A stretch of DNA of 64,000 nucleotides from Fibrobacterota bacterium (GTDB lineage: Bacteria > Fibrobacterota > Fibrobacteria > UBA11236): NCBI GenBank assembly GCA_028287505.1, contig JAQBPN010000019.1, forward strand, positions 1 to 64,000, in the 5' to 3' direction. Positions 1 through 9,100 of the stretch are shown here, piece after piece. The notes under the pieces were generated by a model. That model did not search any database. It was not told the origin of the DNA and was given only the letters and a program-made list of their open reading frames with translations. The position numbers and the translations under genes were made by a program. Position 1 is the stretch's first letter. Every line of letters starts with the position of its first letter.

Positions 1-2
1 TC

Positions 3-2912
3 ATGATGCTTTCCGAGGCCGCCAGCCAGGACAAGGTCAACTGGGGCATCAACGGCATCCTCATCAACCAGCTGGCCCGGCAGATGGGCATGCCGGACAT
101 GTTCGACGTGGTCAAGGGGATTTCCCAGCTCGGCTTCTTCGACGTGATGGACTTCGCCGGATACAATACCATGAACGGCTTCCTGCCGGTCTATCCTTCC
201 GCGTGGGTCCGGGCCTATATGGGATGGGACGAGCCCGTGGTGGCCAAGGCCGGCAACGGAGCCTTCAGCGATTACCAGGTGTGGTCCCCCACCGCGCCCC
301 AGGCGGCGGGACACGCGACCACGGTGAAAGTGCCCATCAACGATCGGGAATATTTCCTGGTGGAGAACCGGCAACGGGCCGCGGGGGATTCCACCGTCAC
401 CATTTATTTCAGCAAGCCGAAAGGGACCACCGCGTTCGAGGACAAGTCGGATTCGGTGGTGGTGCCCTTCGCGAAGGTGGACTCGATCTTCCTGGATTCG
501 ATACCCGATCCGGCATTCCCGGATTCCAAACCCAGGAAGCTGATCCCCAATCCCGACAAGCCCTCCGGGGTCATCACCGGAGCCAGCAGCTACGATCTGG
601 GCCTGCCCTCTTCGGGTCTTCTGGTCTGGCACGTGAACGAATGGTTCATCTCCCAGTTCCTGAAGGAAGGCGCCGTCAACGCCTATCTCGGCGATACCCT
701 GAAAAGCCAGTACAAGGGATTGGAACTGGTGGAAGCGGACGGATCCCTGAGCATCGGCAAGGAGTTCAAGGATCAACTGGGCCAGCCCACTTTCGACTAC
801 GGTTCCGGATCGGACATGCTGCCGCATATGACCGTGAAGCGCGTGAACCCTCCCAAGGACACCTCTTGGTCCAAGACGCGGGACACGCTGGACGTGATTG
901 GCCCCTACGGCGCGGCCAACACCAACGCCTGGAACGACGGGCGCACGCATATCAGCCTGGAAGCCTTGATCCCGGCGGGCGCGCGGCTGGAACCGGGCCA
1001 AAGCTCCTTCAGCGGGGACTCCCTCTACAATGTGCGGGACTCGCTGCTGACCCTGCGCGTGCACTGGCCCGACAACAAGACCGTGAAGCAGGATCCCAAA
1101 TGGTCCTGGCCCGTGAAGCTGGACCCGGGCGGGCTCCCCCAATCCGTCAACGTCCTGAAAAGTCCCGACGGCGGCAAATACGTGGTGGCGGTGAGCGACC
1201 GGGGCTATGCCCAGACCTTCACCTCGGAAGGCTTCACCGCCATGGATGCGGACACGACCCTGAAGGGAAAGCCCGGATACGATTCCGTGAAAACCCTGCT
1301 GCCCAGCGGCCTCACCCGGGACACTTCGACAATCCCGGTGACATCGCTGGCGGGCCGCCTGGGAAGCCCTTTGGGCAGCGCCACCGCCGGGGACAGCGCT
1401 TTGGCGGTGCTGACTTCGGAACATATCACCATCATGAAACTGCGTTCGGCCGGACTCGCGACCCGGTCCAAGGATTCTTCCGCGGTTTCCGTTTCCGTGG
1501 CCGTGCAGGGCCAAGCCGGTCCCTTGGCCGCGGGCGATCGCTTCTGGATCGTCACGCGCGATCACCGGGCCAAGTCCTTCCTCTCGGATGGAACCCCCGT
1601 GGAGGATATCGCCCTGCCGGACCTGGAATACCAGGGCCTGGCGGCCTACCCCGCCGGCGGCAACAAACCCATGAACCTGGCGGTGGCGGCCAAGGGCGGC
1701 CACGCCGTGCTGATCAATCCGGAAGCCGGGACCGTGACGGAACTGGCCAAGGCCTGGGGCGATCAACCGCCCGCAACGGATGAAGCCTTCACCGTAAGCG
1801 CGGCGGATTTCGACCGGGACGGCAAGGTGGATCTCTTCCTGTTGGGATCGAAGGGCGCCGCCACCCTGGTGGGTCTGGACCAGGCGCCCAACGCGCGGCT
1901 CTTCGCGGGCTTTCCCCAGCGCTTCCAACGCAGCGTGCATTTCGTGGACACCCTGTATGAAACCAAGGGCGGAACCACCCATGTTTCCCGCATCCTGGAC
2001 TTCACCAGCGACGACGCGAGCGCACCGGCCCTGGCGGATCTGAACGGCGACGGGCATCCGGACATGCTCTTCTCCGCTTCCAATTCCGTGTTCGCCGTGG
2101 ACTACCGCGGCGCGCTGCTGCCCGGTTGGCCCTTCCTCCTCGAGGATCGCCAGAACGTGGGCTTCGCCTACGGCAATCCGCAGCATCCGGAAACCTCCGT
2201 GCGCACCACGCCCCTGGTCCTGTCCTTGGGCGGTCATGCCACCGTCCTGATCGGATCCCCGGACGGGCTCATCCTGGCGGTGGACAGTCTGGGACAAAAG
2301 GTGCGGGCCACTTCTTTCGTAGCCGGCAATAACCTCCGCGGCGGCATCCTGGCCACGGACGTGGCCGATTGGCCCCTGACCATGGGCGGCCTGACCCTGG
2401 ATTCGAACGATAATCCCTACCTCCACCTTTCCGCCTCCGACCTGGACGGGGACGGGGATCTGGAACTGCTGGCCCAGTCCGGCACCGGCAGCCTCAACGC
2501 CTGGACCCTGGTCAATGGTCGCGTGTCCATGGGCCAATCCTGGACGCTTCCCGGGGGCAACGGAGGCCGGCAGAATTTCCTGGACGTCAGCTCCTGGGCC
2601 GCCCCTGCCGAGGCGGGAACGTCGGAAACCATCCAAGAGTTCCATCTCTTCCCAAGCCCGGTGCGCGGCCCCACGGCCACCATCCATCTGAGGCTTGGAA
2701 GCGCGGCCAGGAAGGCCCGCATCCGCATCTACGATATTGCGGGCGCGGTGGCAAAAGATCAGACCTGGGAAAACCTGTCCGAGGGATTGCAGCCCTTCAA
2801 TCAGGTCCTGGACCTGAGCCGCCTGGGTCCGGATGTCTATTCCGCCCAGGTGGAAGTGTGGTTTCCGGGCGGGAAGCAGCACAAGTGGGTGCGATTCGGA
2901 GTGATCCGGTAG
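3..2912 (+). CDS. Secreted M6-peptidase-like protein with C-terminal sorting domain (5' end missing)
   Basis: The frame is open at the window edge, so the N-terminus, signal peptide and most of any protease domain lie outside; 969 residues are visible. Residues 22-35 fit the M6 zinc-motif frame (HExxHxxGxPDx[YF]D), but the HExxH positions read NQLAR while GMPDMFD is kept, so the visible copy looks catalytically dead. A beta-rich region follows, then three calcium-loop segments of FG-GAP/VCBS type (DFDRDG near 602, DLNGDG near 679, DLDGDG near 813). The last about 90 residues, from FPSPV near 882, resemble the type A sorting domain used by type IX secretion. It is likely a cell-surface or secreted protein. 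Family assignment rests on motif reading only; the function is unknown. Confidence 0.75.
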   Translation: MMLSEAASQDKVNWGINGILINQLARQMGMPDMFDVVKGISQLGFFDVMDFAGYNTMNGFLPVYPSAWVRAYMGWDEPVVAKAGNGAFSDYQVWSPTAPQAAGHATTVKVPINDREYFLVENRQRAAGDSTVTIYFSKPKGTTAFEDKSDSVVVPFAKVDSIFLDSIPDPAFPDSKPRKLIPNPDKPSGVITGASSYDLGLPSSGLLVWHVNEWFISQFLKEGAVNAYLGDTLKSQYKGLELVEADGSLSIGKEFKDQLGQPTFDYGSGSDMLPHMTVKRVNPPKDTSWSKTRDTLDVIGPYGAANTNAWNDGRTHISLEALIPAGARLEPGQSSFSGDSLYNVRDSLLTLRVHWPDNKTVKQDPKWSWPVKLDPGGLPQSVNVLKSPDGGKYVVAVSDRGYAQTFTSEGFTAMDADTTLKGKPGYDSVKTLLPSGLTRDTSTIPVTSLAGRLGSPLGSATAGDSALAVLTSEHITIMKLRSAGLATRSKDSSAVSVSVAVQGQAGPLAAGDRFWIVTRDHRAKSFLSDGTPVEDIALPDLEYQGLAAYPAGGNKPMNLAVAAKGGHAVLINPEAGTVTELAKAWGDQPPATDEAFTVSAADFDRDGKVDLFLLGSKGAATLVGLDQAPNARLFAGFPQRFQRSVHFVDTLYETKGGTTHVSRILDFTSDDASAPALADLNGDGHPDMLFSASNSVFAVDYRGALLPGWPFLLEDRQNVGFAYGNPQHPETSVRTTPLVLSLGGHATVLIGSPDGLILAVDSLGQKVRATSFVAGNNLRGGILATDVADWPLTMGGLTLDSNDNPYLHLSASDLDGDGDLELLAQSGTGSLNAWTLVNGRVSMGQSWTLPGGNGGRQNFLDVSSWAAPAEAGTSETIQEFHLFPSPVRGPTATIHLRLGSAARKARIRIYDIAGAVAKDQTWENLSEGLQPFNQVLDLSRLGPDVYSAQVEVWFPGGKQHKWVRFGVIR

Positions 2913-2942
2913 GAAGAAAATACCGGGTGGTCGCGGCCCTGT

Positions 2943-3170
2943 GGGCGCTGCGGGCCGGGGGCGGGTTTTAGATGGGGTTCGTGGGCGTTCGCTCCTGTGC
3001 TCCGGAACTCGCGCGTATCCGTCTGGCGTGGTCCACACCCCAGTTGTAGGGGTCAACGGGGTGGCTCACAGCCTTGCGGCTGTTCGCGGCACTTGCTCAA
3101 ACAAGCCTCCGCACAGGAGCGAACGCCCCCGAAGCCCCTCTTCCAGTTCCGCCCCCGGCCCGCATCGCCC
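2943..3170. repeat. Inverted-repeat (MITE-like) intergenic element, copy 1
   Basis: Two arms of about 58-60 nt (2943-3000 and 3111-3170) are reverse complements. The outer 22 nt match at 21 positions. The inner 18 nt (2983-3000 against 3111-3128) match perfectly. The 110-nt centre holds a small hairpin, ACAGCC-TTGC-GGCTGT at 3068-3083. No credible ORF is present. The right end resembles those of the elements at 13669-13914 and 18349-18573. It could be a non-autonomous mobile element or a structured RNA or terminator. Confidence 0.7.
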
Positions 3171-3560
3171 AAAGAGATGCGGTCTCCAGGGTCTTGGTTC
3201 CAAACCTACCGGATGACCGCCGAATCTTTGGCCAATGAAGACGAAGAGAAGAGAAGCGAAGCGAAGCGAAGCGAAGAGGAATCGGCTTGGCCATTCAGTT
3301 CTGGCCGGAGGCGCCCGCGGGGCGGGCTGTCCGGCCGGGAGAAGAGAAGAGAGAGCCGAGAAATACGGAGAGAGGAGGGCTTCCTGGACTTTTTCGGCAT
3401 CGGCCGGAGGCGCCCGTGGGGCGGGCTGTCCGGCTTGGGGGTGGGAGTGGAAGGCGGGGAGGGCCTTATTTCACTCAGGGAGGGGTTTTTGGGGGTGGTT
3501 GGTAGTAATATCTGGATGGATTTTTAAATTTGTTCCGGAAACAAGGAACGAGCTTAAAAC
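3171..3560. other. Gene-free stretch with short tandem and direct repeats
   Basis: No coding signal is seen. It contains a purine-rich microsatellite of about 4.8 copies of GAAGC (3253-3276). A 33-bp direct repeat occurs at 3303-3335 and 3402-3434, with one mismatch and exactly 99 bp apart. A less regular GA-rich tract lies between them. The final 50 nt are AT-richer and probably carry the adk promoter, but no clear -35/-10 pair was identified. Confidence 0.6.
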
Positions 3561-4247
3561 ATGTATAAATACATCATCATGGGCATCCAGGGGTGCGGCA
3601 AAGGCACCCAGGCGAAGCTGCTGTGCGACAAGTACGATTTCGTGCACATTTCCATCGGGGATATTTTCCGCTGGCATATCGCCAATCACACCAAGTTGGC
3701 GGCCAAGGTCACCCGCATCATTTCCAAGGGGCAGATGGTGGGCGACGATCTGGTGGCCAAGGTGGTTTCCGAGCGGATGACCTGGCATAACTGGAATTAC
3801 GGTTTCGTCCTGGACGGGTTTCCCCGCAATTTCGCCCAGGCGGAGTTTTTGTTCGAGAGTTACAACATCAACGCCGTGATCCACATGGACGCGCCGGACA
3901 GTCTGGTCACCGAACGCGTGATGGCGCGCCGGGTCTGCTCGCAGTGCGGGTTGGACTATAACCTCATCGGCCATCGGCCCAAGGTGGAAGGCGTTTGCGA
4001 CGTGTGCGGCGGCAAGCTCCTGCAGCGTTCGGACGATCATCCGGAAGCCATCAAGAAGCGCATCGAGGATTACCACGCCAAGACGGAGCCCATGCTCACC
4101 TTCTTCCGGCGCATCAACATCCTGCACAGCGTGGACGCGACCAAATCCATTCCGGAAGTGTTCGAGGAAATCCGCAAGTCCCTGGGGCTGCCCGCGCAGG
4201 GCAAGCCGATGAACTCCAACACCCTGAGCACGGAAGCGCTGACTTGA
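3561..4247 (+). CDS. adk: Adenylate kinase
   Basis: The enzyme converts ATP + AMP to 2 ADP in the cytoplasm. The P-loop GIQGCGKGT lies at residues 8-16, followed by the AMP-binding region and DGFPRN near 90. The lid carries the zinc-type pairs CSQC and CDVC (about residues 126-150). At 228 aa it is slightly longer than the usual 214-220 because of a polar C-terminal tail. The start ATG (MYKYIIMG) places the P-loop normally. The stop overlaps the TTG start of the next gene (TTGA), so the two are translationally coupled. Pairing with a sugar nucleotidyltransferase is unusual but plausible. Confidence 0.95.
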   Translation: MYKYIIMGIQGCGKGTQAKLLCDKYDFVHISIGDIFRWHIANHTKLAAKVTRIISKGQMVGDDLVAKVVSERMTWHNWNYGFVLDGFPRNFAQAEFLFESYNINAVIHMDAPDSLVTERVMARRVCSQCGLDYNLIGHRPKVEGVCDVCGGKLLQRSDDHPEAIKKRIEDYHAKTEPMLTFFRRINILHSVDATKSIPEVFEEIRKSLGLPAQGKPMNSNTLSTEALT

Positions 4248-5110
4248 AAGGCATCATCCTGGCGGGAGGCGCGGGAACGCGCCTCTATCCGCTTACGTCG
4301 GTGGCGAGCAAGCAGTTGCTTCCCATCTATGACAAGCCGCTGATCTTCTACCCCCTGGCCACCCTCATGCTAGGCGGCATCAAGGAATACCTCCTGATTT
4401 CCACTCCCGAGGATACGCCCCGCTTCCGGAGCCTGCTCGGCGACGGCAGTCCCTGGGGCATCAAAATCGAATATGCCGTGCAGGACAAACCGGACGGCAT
4501 CGCCAAGGCCTTTCTCATCGGGGAAAAATTCATCGGCAAGGATCCGGTCACCCTCATTCTGGGGGACAATCTCTTCTACGGATCCATGAAGCTGGACGAC
4601 ACCATCCGCTCCTTCACCAGCGGGGCCAAGGTCTTCGGCTATTACGTCAAGGACCCGGAACGCTACGGCGTGGTGGAGTTCGACGGGGATCGGACCGTCA
4701 TCGGTCTGGAAGAGAAGCCCAAGGTTCCGAAATCGAACTACGCGGTGCCCGGCCTGTACATCTACGACAACAAGGTCGTGGAGATGACCCGGAACCTGAA
4801 GCCTTCGGCGCGCGGCGAATTGGAAATCACCGACCTCAACATCGCCTATCTGAAACAGGGCAAGCTCTCCGTGCAATTGCTGGGACGCGGGATCGCCTGG
4901 CTGGATACGGGAACCCATGCCAGCATGCTGGAAGCCAGCACCTTCATCTACACCTTGGAAGCGCGCCAGGGCCTGAAGATCGCCTGCCTGGAAGAGATCG
5001 CGTACTTGCGGCAGTTCATCACCTTGGAACACTTCAAGGACACGGTGGGAAAAATGCCCAGGTCCCCTTATAAGGACTATCTGTTGCAGCGCTTCAAGGG
5101 CGAAGTCTAG
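4244..5110 (+). CDS. rfbA: Glucose-1-phosphate thymidylyltransferase
   Basis: It makes dTDP-glucose from glucose-1-phosphate and dTTP, the first step towards dTDP-rhamnose and related sugars. The nucleotide-binding signature [11 protein letters not shown] starts near residue 8, followed by [10 protein letters not shown], the LGDN metal/nucleotide motif, and ELEITDLN with WLDTGTH further on. The start is taken as TTG at 4244, because (M)[13 protein letters not shown] is the canonical N-terminus and gives 288 aa, the usual RmlA length. An upstream in-frame ATG would run deep inside adk. No rfbB, rfbC or rfbD is present in the window, so the remaining pathway genes must lie elsewhere. Confidence 0.93.
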   Translation: MKGIILAGGAGTRLYPLTSVASKQLLPIYDKPLIFYPLATLMLGGIKEYLLISTPEDTPRFRSLLGDGSPWGIKIEYAVQDKPDGIAKAFLIGEKFIGKDPVTLILGDNLFYGSMKLDDTIRSFTSGAKVFGYYVKDPERYGVVEFDGDRTVIGLEEKPKVPKSNYAVPGLYIYDNKVVEMTRNLKPSARGELEITDLNIAYLKQGKLSVQLLGRGIAWLDTGTHASMLEASTFIYTLEARQGLKIACLEEIAYLRQFITLEHFKDTVGKMPRSPYKDYLLQRFKGEV

Positions 5111-5179
5111 CCCGTTCCGGGGCGGGGTCTGGTGCACCCCATCGTCAGGAAATACCCCGAGACGGTCCTCCAAGGGCCA

Positions 5180-5195
5180 TGTGATGCTCCTCACA
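5180..5195. promoter_or_regulatory. CRP/FNR-type palindrome (perfect TGTGA-N6-TCACA)
   Basis: TGTGATGCTCCTCACA is an exact match to the CRP core. It lies about 144 nt upstream of the GTG of the gene at 5339. Equivalent sites precede the next two genes of the cassette at similar distances (6027-6042 perfect, 10900-10915 degenerate). Confidence 0.6.
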
Positions 5196-5210
5196 CCCGT
5201 TTGATTTGGG

Positions 5211-5230
5211 AAAATGCCCGACGGCATTTT
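5211..5230 (+). terminator. Hairpin downstream of rfbA
   Basis: AAAATGCC-CGAC-GGCATTTT forms a perfect 8-bp stem with a tetraloop, about 100 nt after the rfbA stop. The 3' arm ends in TTTT. It is a plausible intrinsic terminator for adk-rfbA, although its GC content is modest. Confidence 0.5.
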
Positions 5231-5234
5231 CATG

Positions 5235-5306
5235 AAAATTCCGGCAATTGCTCTAATGGCTATAGGCGCCGGGTCTTTTCCGCGAGCGGCTTTTAATTAA
5301 TTTTCA
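5235..5306 (+). promoter_or_regulatory. Conserved upstream block, copy 1
   Basis: The segment begins AAAATTCC, continues through GCTCTAAT and GGTCTTTT, and ends in the AT block TTAATTAATTTT. It aligns with 6082-6150 and, more loosely, with 10966-11047. The AT block ends 32-33 nt before the start codon in this copy, and 30-32 nt before it in the other two. It is probably the shared promoter of the cassette. No canonical -35/-10 is obvious. Confidence 0.5.
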
Positions 5307-5338
5307 GCCGTAGATTCTTTAGCGATAGGCCGCGACCC

Positions 5339-5956
5339 GTGTTCAAATCAATCGTCTTTCTCTTCGGCATTTTAATCCTGTTTTCGGCTTCCCAGGGCGC
5401 CGTCGCCAAGCCTTTGGACCAGGCTTCGGTGAAACGGCTCTATAATGACGGCGATTTCGATCCGGCCGTCAAGCTGTTGGAGGATTTCCAGAAGACCCAT
5501 TCCAAGTACACGCGCGAAGAAAGCCTCATGGTCTACAAATACCTCGGAGTGATGTATTGCGCGGATCAGGGCACGCGGGAAAAGGGCAAGACCTATTTCT
5601 ACAAGCTGCTGAAGATCGATCCGGAAGCGAAAATCCTGGATATGTACGTGAGCATCGTGGTGCAGGATATTTTCAAGGGCACCCTGGACGAGCTGATGGG
5701 CCAGAAGGGTTATGCCGCCGGCCGCGAGGACCGGTTGACCGGCCCCGGAACCAACCCGGGACAAGAAGCCATGCCGGCCCGCAAGGAGACGGACAAGGAT
5801 GCGAAGCCGGAGAAAATCGCGGCGGGCAATAATCATGCGGCCTATTGGTGGATTGGCGGATTGACGGTGGCGGCCGGTGTGGCCGGCGGCTATTACCTGT
5901 ACGCGCAATCGGGTTCGGATACGCCCGGCGAGACGGATATTCTGGTCAAGCCCTGA
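5339..5956 (+). CDS. Small secreted TPR-like protein with C-terminal membrane helix (paralogue 1)
   Basis: Unknown function; 205 aa. It has an N-terminal signal peptide (about residues 1-23, ending AVA), then an alpha-helical TPR-like core (KLLEDFQKTHSKY, then YKYLGVMYCADQ and YFYKLLKIDPEAK). A charged linker and a C-terminal hydrophobic helix (about 168-190, WWIGGLTVAAGVAGG) follow. The core is almost identical to that of the gene at 11078-11809, including silent sites. The GTG start is chosen because it yields the signal peptide directly; no strong Shine-Dalgarno is seen. It probably sits in the envelope anchored by its C-terminus. Position and shared upstream sequence tie it to the giant lipoprotein that follows. 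Confidence 0.8.
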   Translation: MFKSIVFLFGILILFSASQGAVAKPLDQASVKRLYNDGDFDPAVKLLEDFQKTHSKYTREESLMVYKYLGVMYCADQGTREKGKTYFYKLLKIDPEAKILDMYVSIVVQDIFKGTLDELMGQKGYAAGREDRLTGPGTNPGQEAMPARKETDKDAKPEKIAAGNNHAAYWWIGGLTVAAGVAGGYYLYAQSGSDTPGETDILVKP

Positions 5957-6026
5957 GACCGTTGGCCAGTTGGCCCGCTGGATAACGGACTCTTGGGCGG
6001 ACTTCCCGAGGGCGGCCGCTTTTCCA

Positions 6027-6042
6027 TGTGATGGGCATCACA
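6027..6042. promoter_or_regulatory. CRP/FNR-type palindrome (perfect TGTGA-N6-TCACA)
   Basis: TGTGATGGGCATCACA is an exact CRP-core match located 140 nt upstream of the ATG at 6182. Its spacing to the conserved block (6082-6150) nearly equals that of the first copy. Confidence 0.6.
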
Positions 6043-6081
6043 CGGGGATTCCGGATCCATGGACCCGATCGCCTTTTTTCG

Positions 6082-6150
6082 AAAAATTCCTCAGATGCTC
6101 CAATAGATGAAGAGATCCGGTCTTTTAGGGAAGCCTCAATTAGTTAATTT
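6082..6150 (+). promoter_or_regulatory. Conserved upstream block, copy 2
   Basis: It aligns with 5235-5306: AAAAATTCC, GCTCCAAT, CCGGTCTTTT, then ATTAGTTAATTT, which ends 31 nt before the start codon. A GGTAAGG Shine-Dalgarno-like sequence follows at about 6169. Confidence 0.5.
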
Positions 6151-6181
6151 CAACCCTCTCTTGAACAGGTAAGGCACCCGC

Positions 6182-9100
6182 ATGCGCTCGCTACTCAAAA
6201 AATGTTCCCTGCTCCTTCTCGCTTTGGCGGCCCTGGCGGCGATCTGGTCCTGCAACAACACGGCTACGGATTCGGATCAGTACCTGACCTGGGACCTGAC
6301 CGATGCCTACAAGTCCTACGACACCGTGTCCATCAAACTGGTGGATGTCAAAGACCCCTCCCTGGTCTACGAGGTGGTGTGGAACGCAGGCATTCCCGAT
6401 CCCGGGAATTTCCCCAAGTACAAGTTGACGGCGGCCAAGGACAAGGATTTCATCATCCAGATCCGCTGCTACAATGCCAAACATGAGCTGTTGCTCTCCA
6501 AGGACATAGAGGTGGATGGCGCCAAGACCACGGCGCCCGTGATCCTGATGACGGATGTGCGCTTGCTCGGCCTGACCGCGACTCCCGGATCCCTGGATCC
6601 GGCATTCAATCCCAATAAGTCCTCCTATGCCGTCCAGGTGGGGGACTCCGTGGCTTCCATCACCCTCACCGCCACGCCCATCGATGTGGGCAATGTCCTG
6701 ACCATCGATCAGAAGCTGTGCGCCTGGGGCCTGGGGAATACTCTGAACCTGGATTCCGGGGCCAACGTATTCGGCCTGACCGTGGCGACCAAGGACGGCA
6801 AGCTTTCCAAGAACTATGAAGTGGTGGTGACGCGCGGAAGAATCATCCCTCCCGAAGAGGTGGTGAGCGTGACCCTGCGGGACAAGAGCCTGACGCTCTT
6901 CACCGGCGATGGGCACACGGCGCAGAAGGCGACGGTGGTTCCCGCCGGGGCCCTGATGCAATGGTCCAGCCAGGACGAGAACGTGGTGCGCGTGGACGGC
7001 AAAGGCAATCTCACTCCGGTGGGCCCGGGAACGGCCAGGGTGACGGTCACCGCCGGGACTCATACCGATGCGGCGGATATCACCGTGAAAAAGGACCCGC
7101 CCGTCCTCAATCCCGGGCCGAACCAAGGGGTGAAAATAGGCGGAGAGGCGACCTTCCATGTTTCCCTGACCCAGGAACATGGGACCATCGTTTCCTTCAA
7201 GTACAGTCTGGACGGGGATACCGCCTGGGACAACCTTTCCGATACGACCACGGCCCCGGCTTCCATCATTCTGAAGCATGTGTACCCCACCGCCGGATTC
7301 TTTACCGCGTATTTCTATGCGAAAGACAGCGAAGGCAATATCGCCACCGCTTCCTGCACCATCCACGTAAGCGATGCGGCGATCCTCGTGAACATCCTTT
7401 CCCCCGGCAAGGATACCCTGGTGAATTCGACCCCCATCACCCTCAAGTATGAAGTGAACGGGAACCTGCATAGCGAGTCCAGGGATCTGACGGAAGGGAC
7501 GAACGTCGTATCCGTGGATTCCGGGGACGGGGCTTCGGTGAAAGTGACCTTGGACACCAAGCCGCCTACGGCTCCGAACGTCACCTCGACCACGCCCACG
7601 CCCACGGCCAACCCCAAGCCCACCTGGACCTGGACCCCGGGCGGTGGAGGCGATGGCACTTTCCGGGCCCGCCTCGATTCGGCGGATCTGAGCGCGTCTC
7701 CGTCCATTACGGTGAAGACCTACACCTCCGGCACCAACCTGAGCGCGGGAGATCACATTCTGTACGTGCAAGAGCGCGATTCGGCCGGCAACTGGTCGGC
7801 CTCGGGCAGTTTCCTTGTGACCATCCAGGGCGCCGACATCACGCCGCCCAACGCTCCGAACGTCACCTCGACCACGCCGACGAACAATACCAAGCCCACG
7901 TGGACCTGGACTTCGAACGGCGGTGGCAATGGAACGTTCCGGACGCGTCTGGATGCAACCGACTTGAGCGCGGCCCCGTCCGTCACGGTGACGACGTACA
8001 CGCCGGCAACTGCCCTGGGCGCGGGGGATCATTTCCTTTACGTGCAGGAGCGGGATTCGGTGGGGAACTGGTCGGCTTCGGGCAGCTTCAAGGTGACCAT
8101 CCTGGCCGCCGATGTGACCCCGCCCAATCCGCCCATCGTGACCGGCACTTCGCCGACCAACACCGCGCCCAAGTGGAGCTGGTCCACCGGCGGCGGCGGC
8201 GGTTCCGGGACCTTCCGTTACAAACTGGACGATTCGACCCTGGCGGGAGTCTCGGATACGAAAGAGGTGGCCTATACCCTGGTGGCGGCCCCGGTCTCGG
8301 GAACCACCTATAAGCTTTACGTGGCGGAAAAGGATTCGGCCGGGAACTGGTCGGCTCCGGCCATGCGCGCCATCTATTATGACTTGAGCAAACCCAGCGT
8401 CGCCATCCTGACGCCCCAGACTTCCGGCACCTATCTGACCCGGAATGCCACGGTGGCGTTGTCCGGAACCGCCAGCGGGCCCAATACCATCGTCAAGGTG
8501 AGCTACAAAATCAACAACGCGGCCACGGCGGACGCGGTCCTCTCCGCGGGCAATTGGTCCATCGCGAGCGTGGCGACCGTGGAGGGTACGGCTACCATCG
8601 TGACGGTTGTCGCAACCGACAATCTCAACAATACGGGCGAGGCCACCCTTACCGTGATCAAGGACAACACGCCCCCGACCGCGCCTTCCATCACCGCGTT
8701 TCCCGCCACGCCCACCAATGCGGCCAAGGGAAGCTGGGCCTGGAACGCAGGCTCGGACGGCGCCTCGGGCAGCGGCCTGAACGGAAGCTACCGGTACAGC
8801 CTGGACGGCGGCGCCACCTGGACGGTCATCACGGCGGCCCTGGTGAACAATCTGACCCTGGCGGAAGGGGACAACACCTTCAGCCTGCAGGAGCAGGACT
8901 TGGCGGGCAATTGGTCCGTTTCGGCCACCAATGTGGTCAAGGCCGATAGGATCGCTCCGGCTATAGCCGTCACCAGTCCCGCCAGCCCCGCATCCCTGAG
9001 CACCAACCACGTGACCCTCTCCGGAACCGTTTCCGATGCCGGCGCGGGCGTGCTGTCCGTAACCGTCTCCGGTCAGGTTTCCGGAAACGGTACCGCCACG

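Noticed and set aside
3068-3083. Small hairpin with ACAGCC arms inside element copy 1 as an independent CRISPR-like repeat
   Set aside because: It occurs only twice (also at 14082-14098), with no regular spacing or spacers, so no CRISPR array is present.
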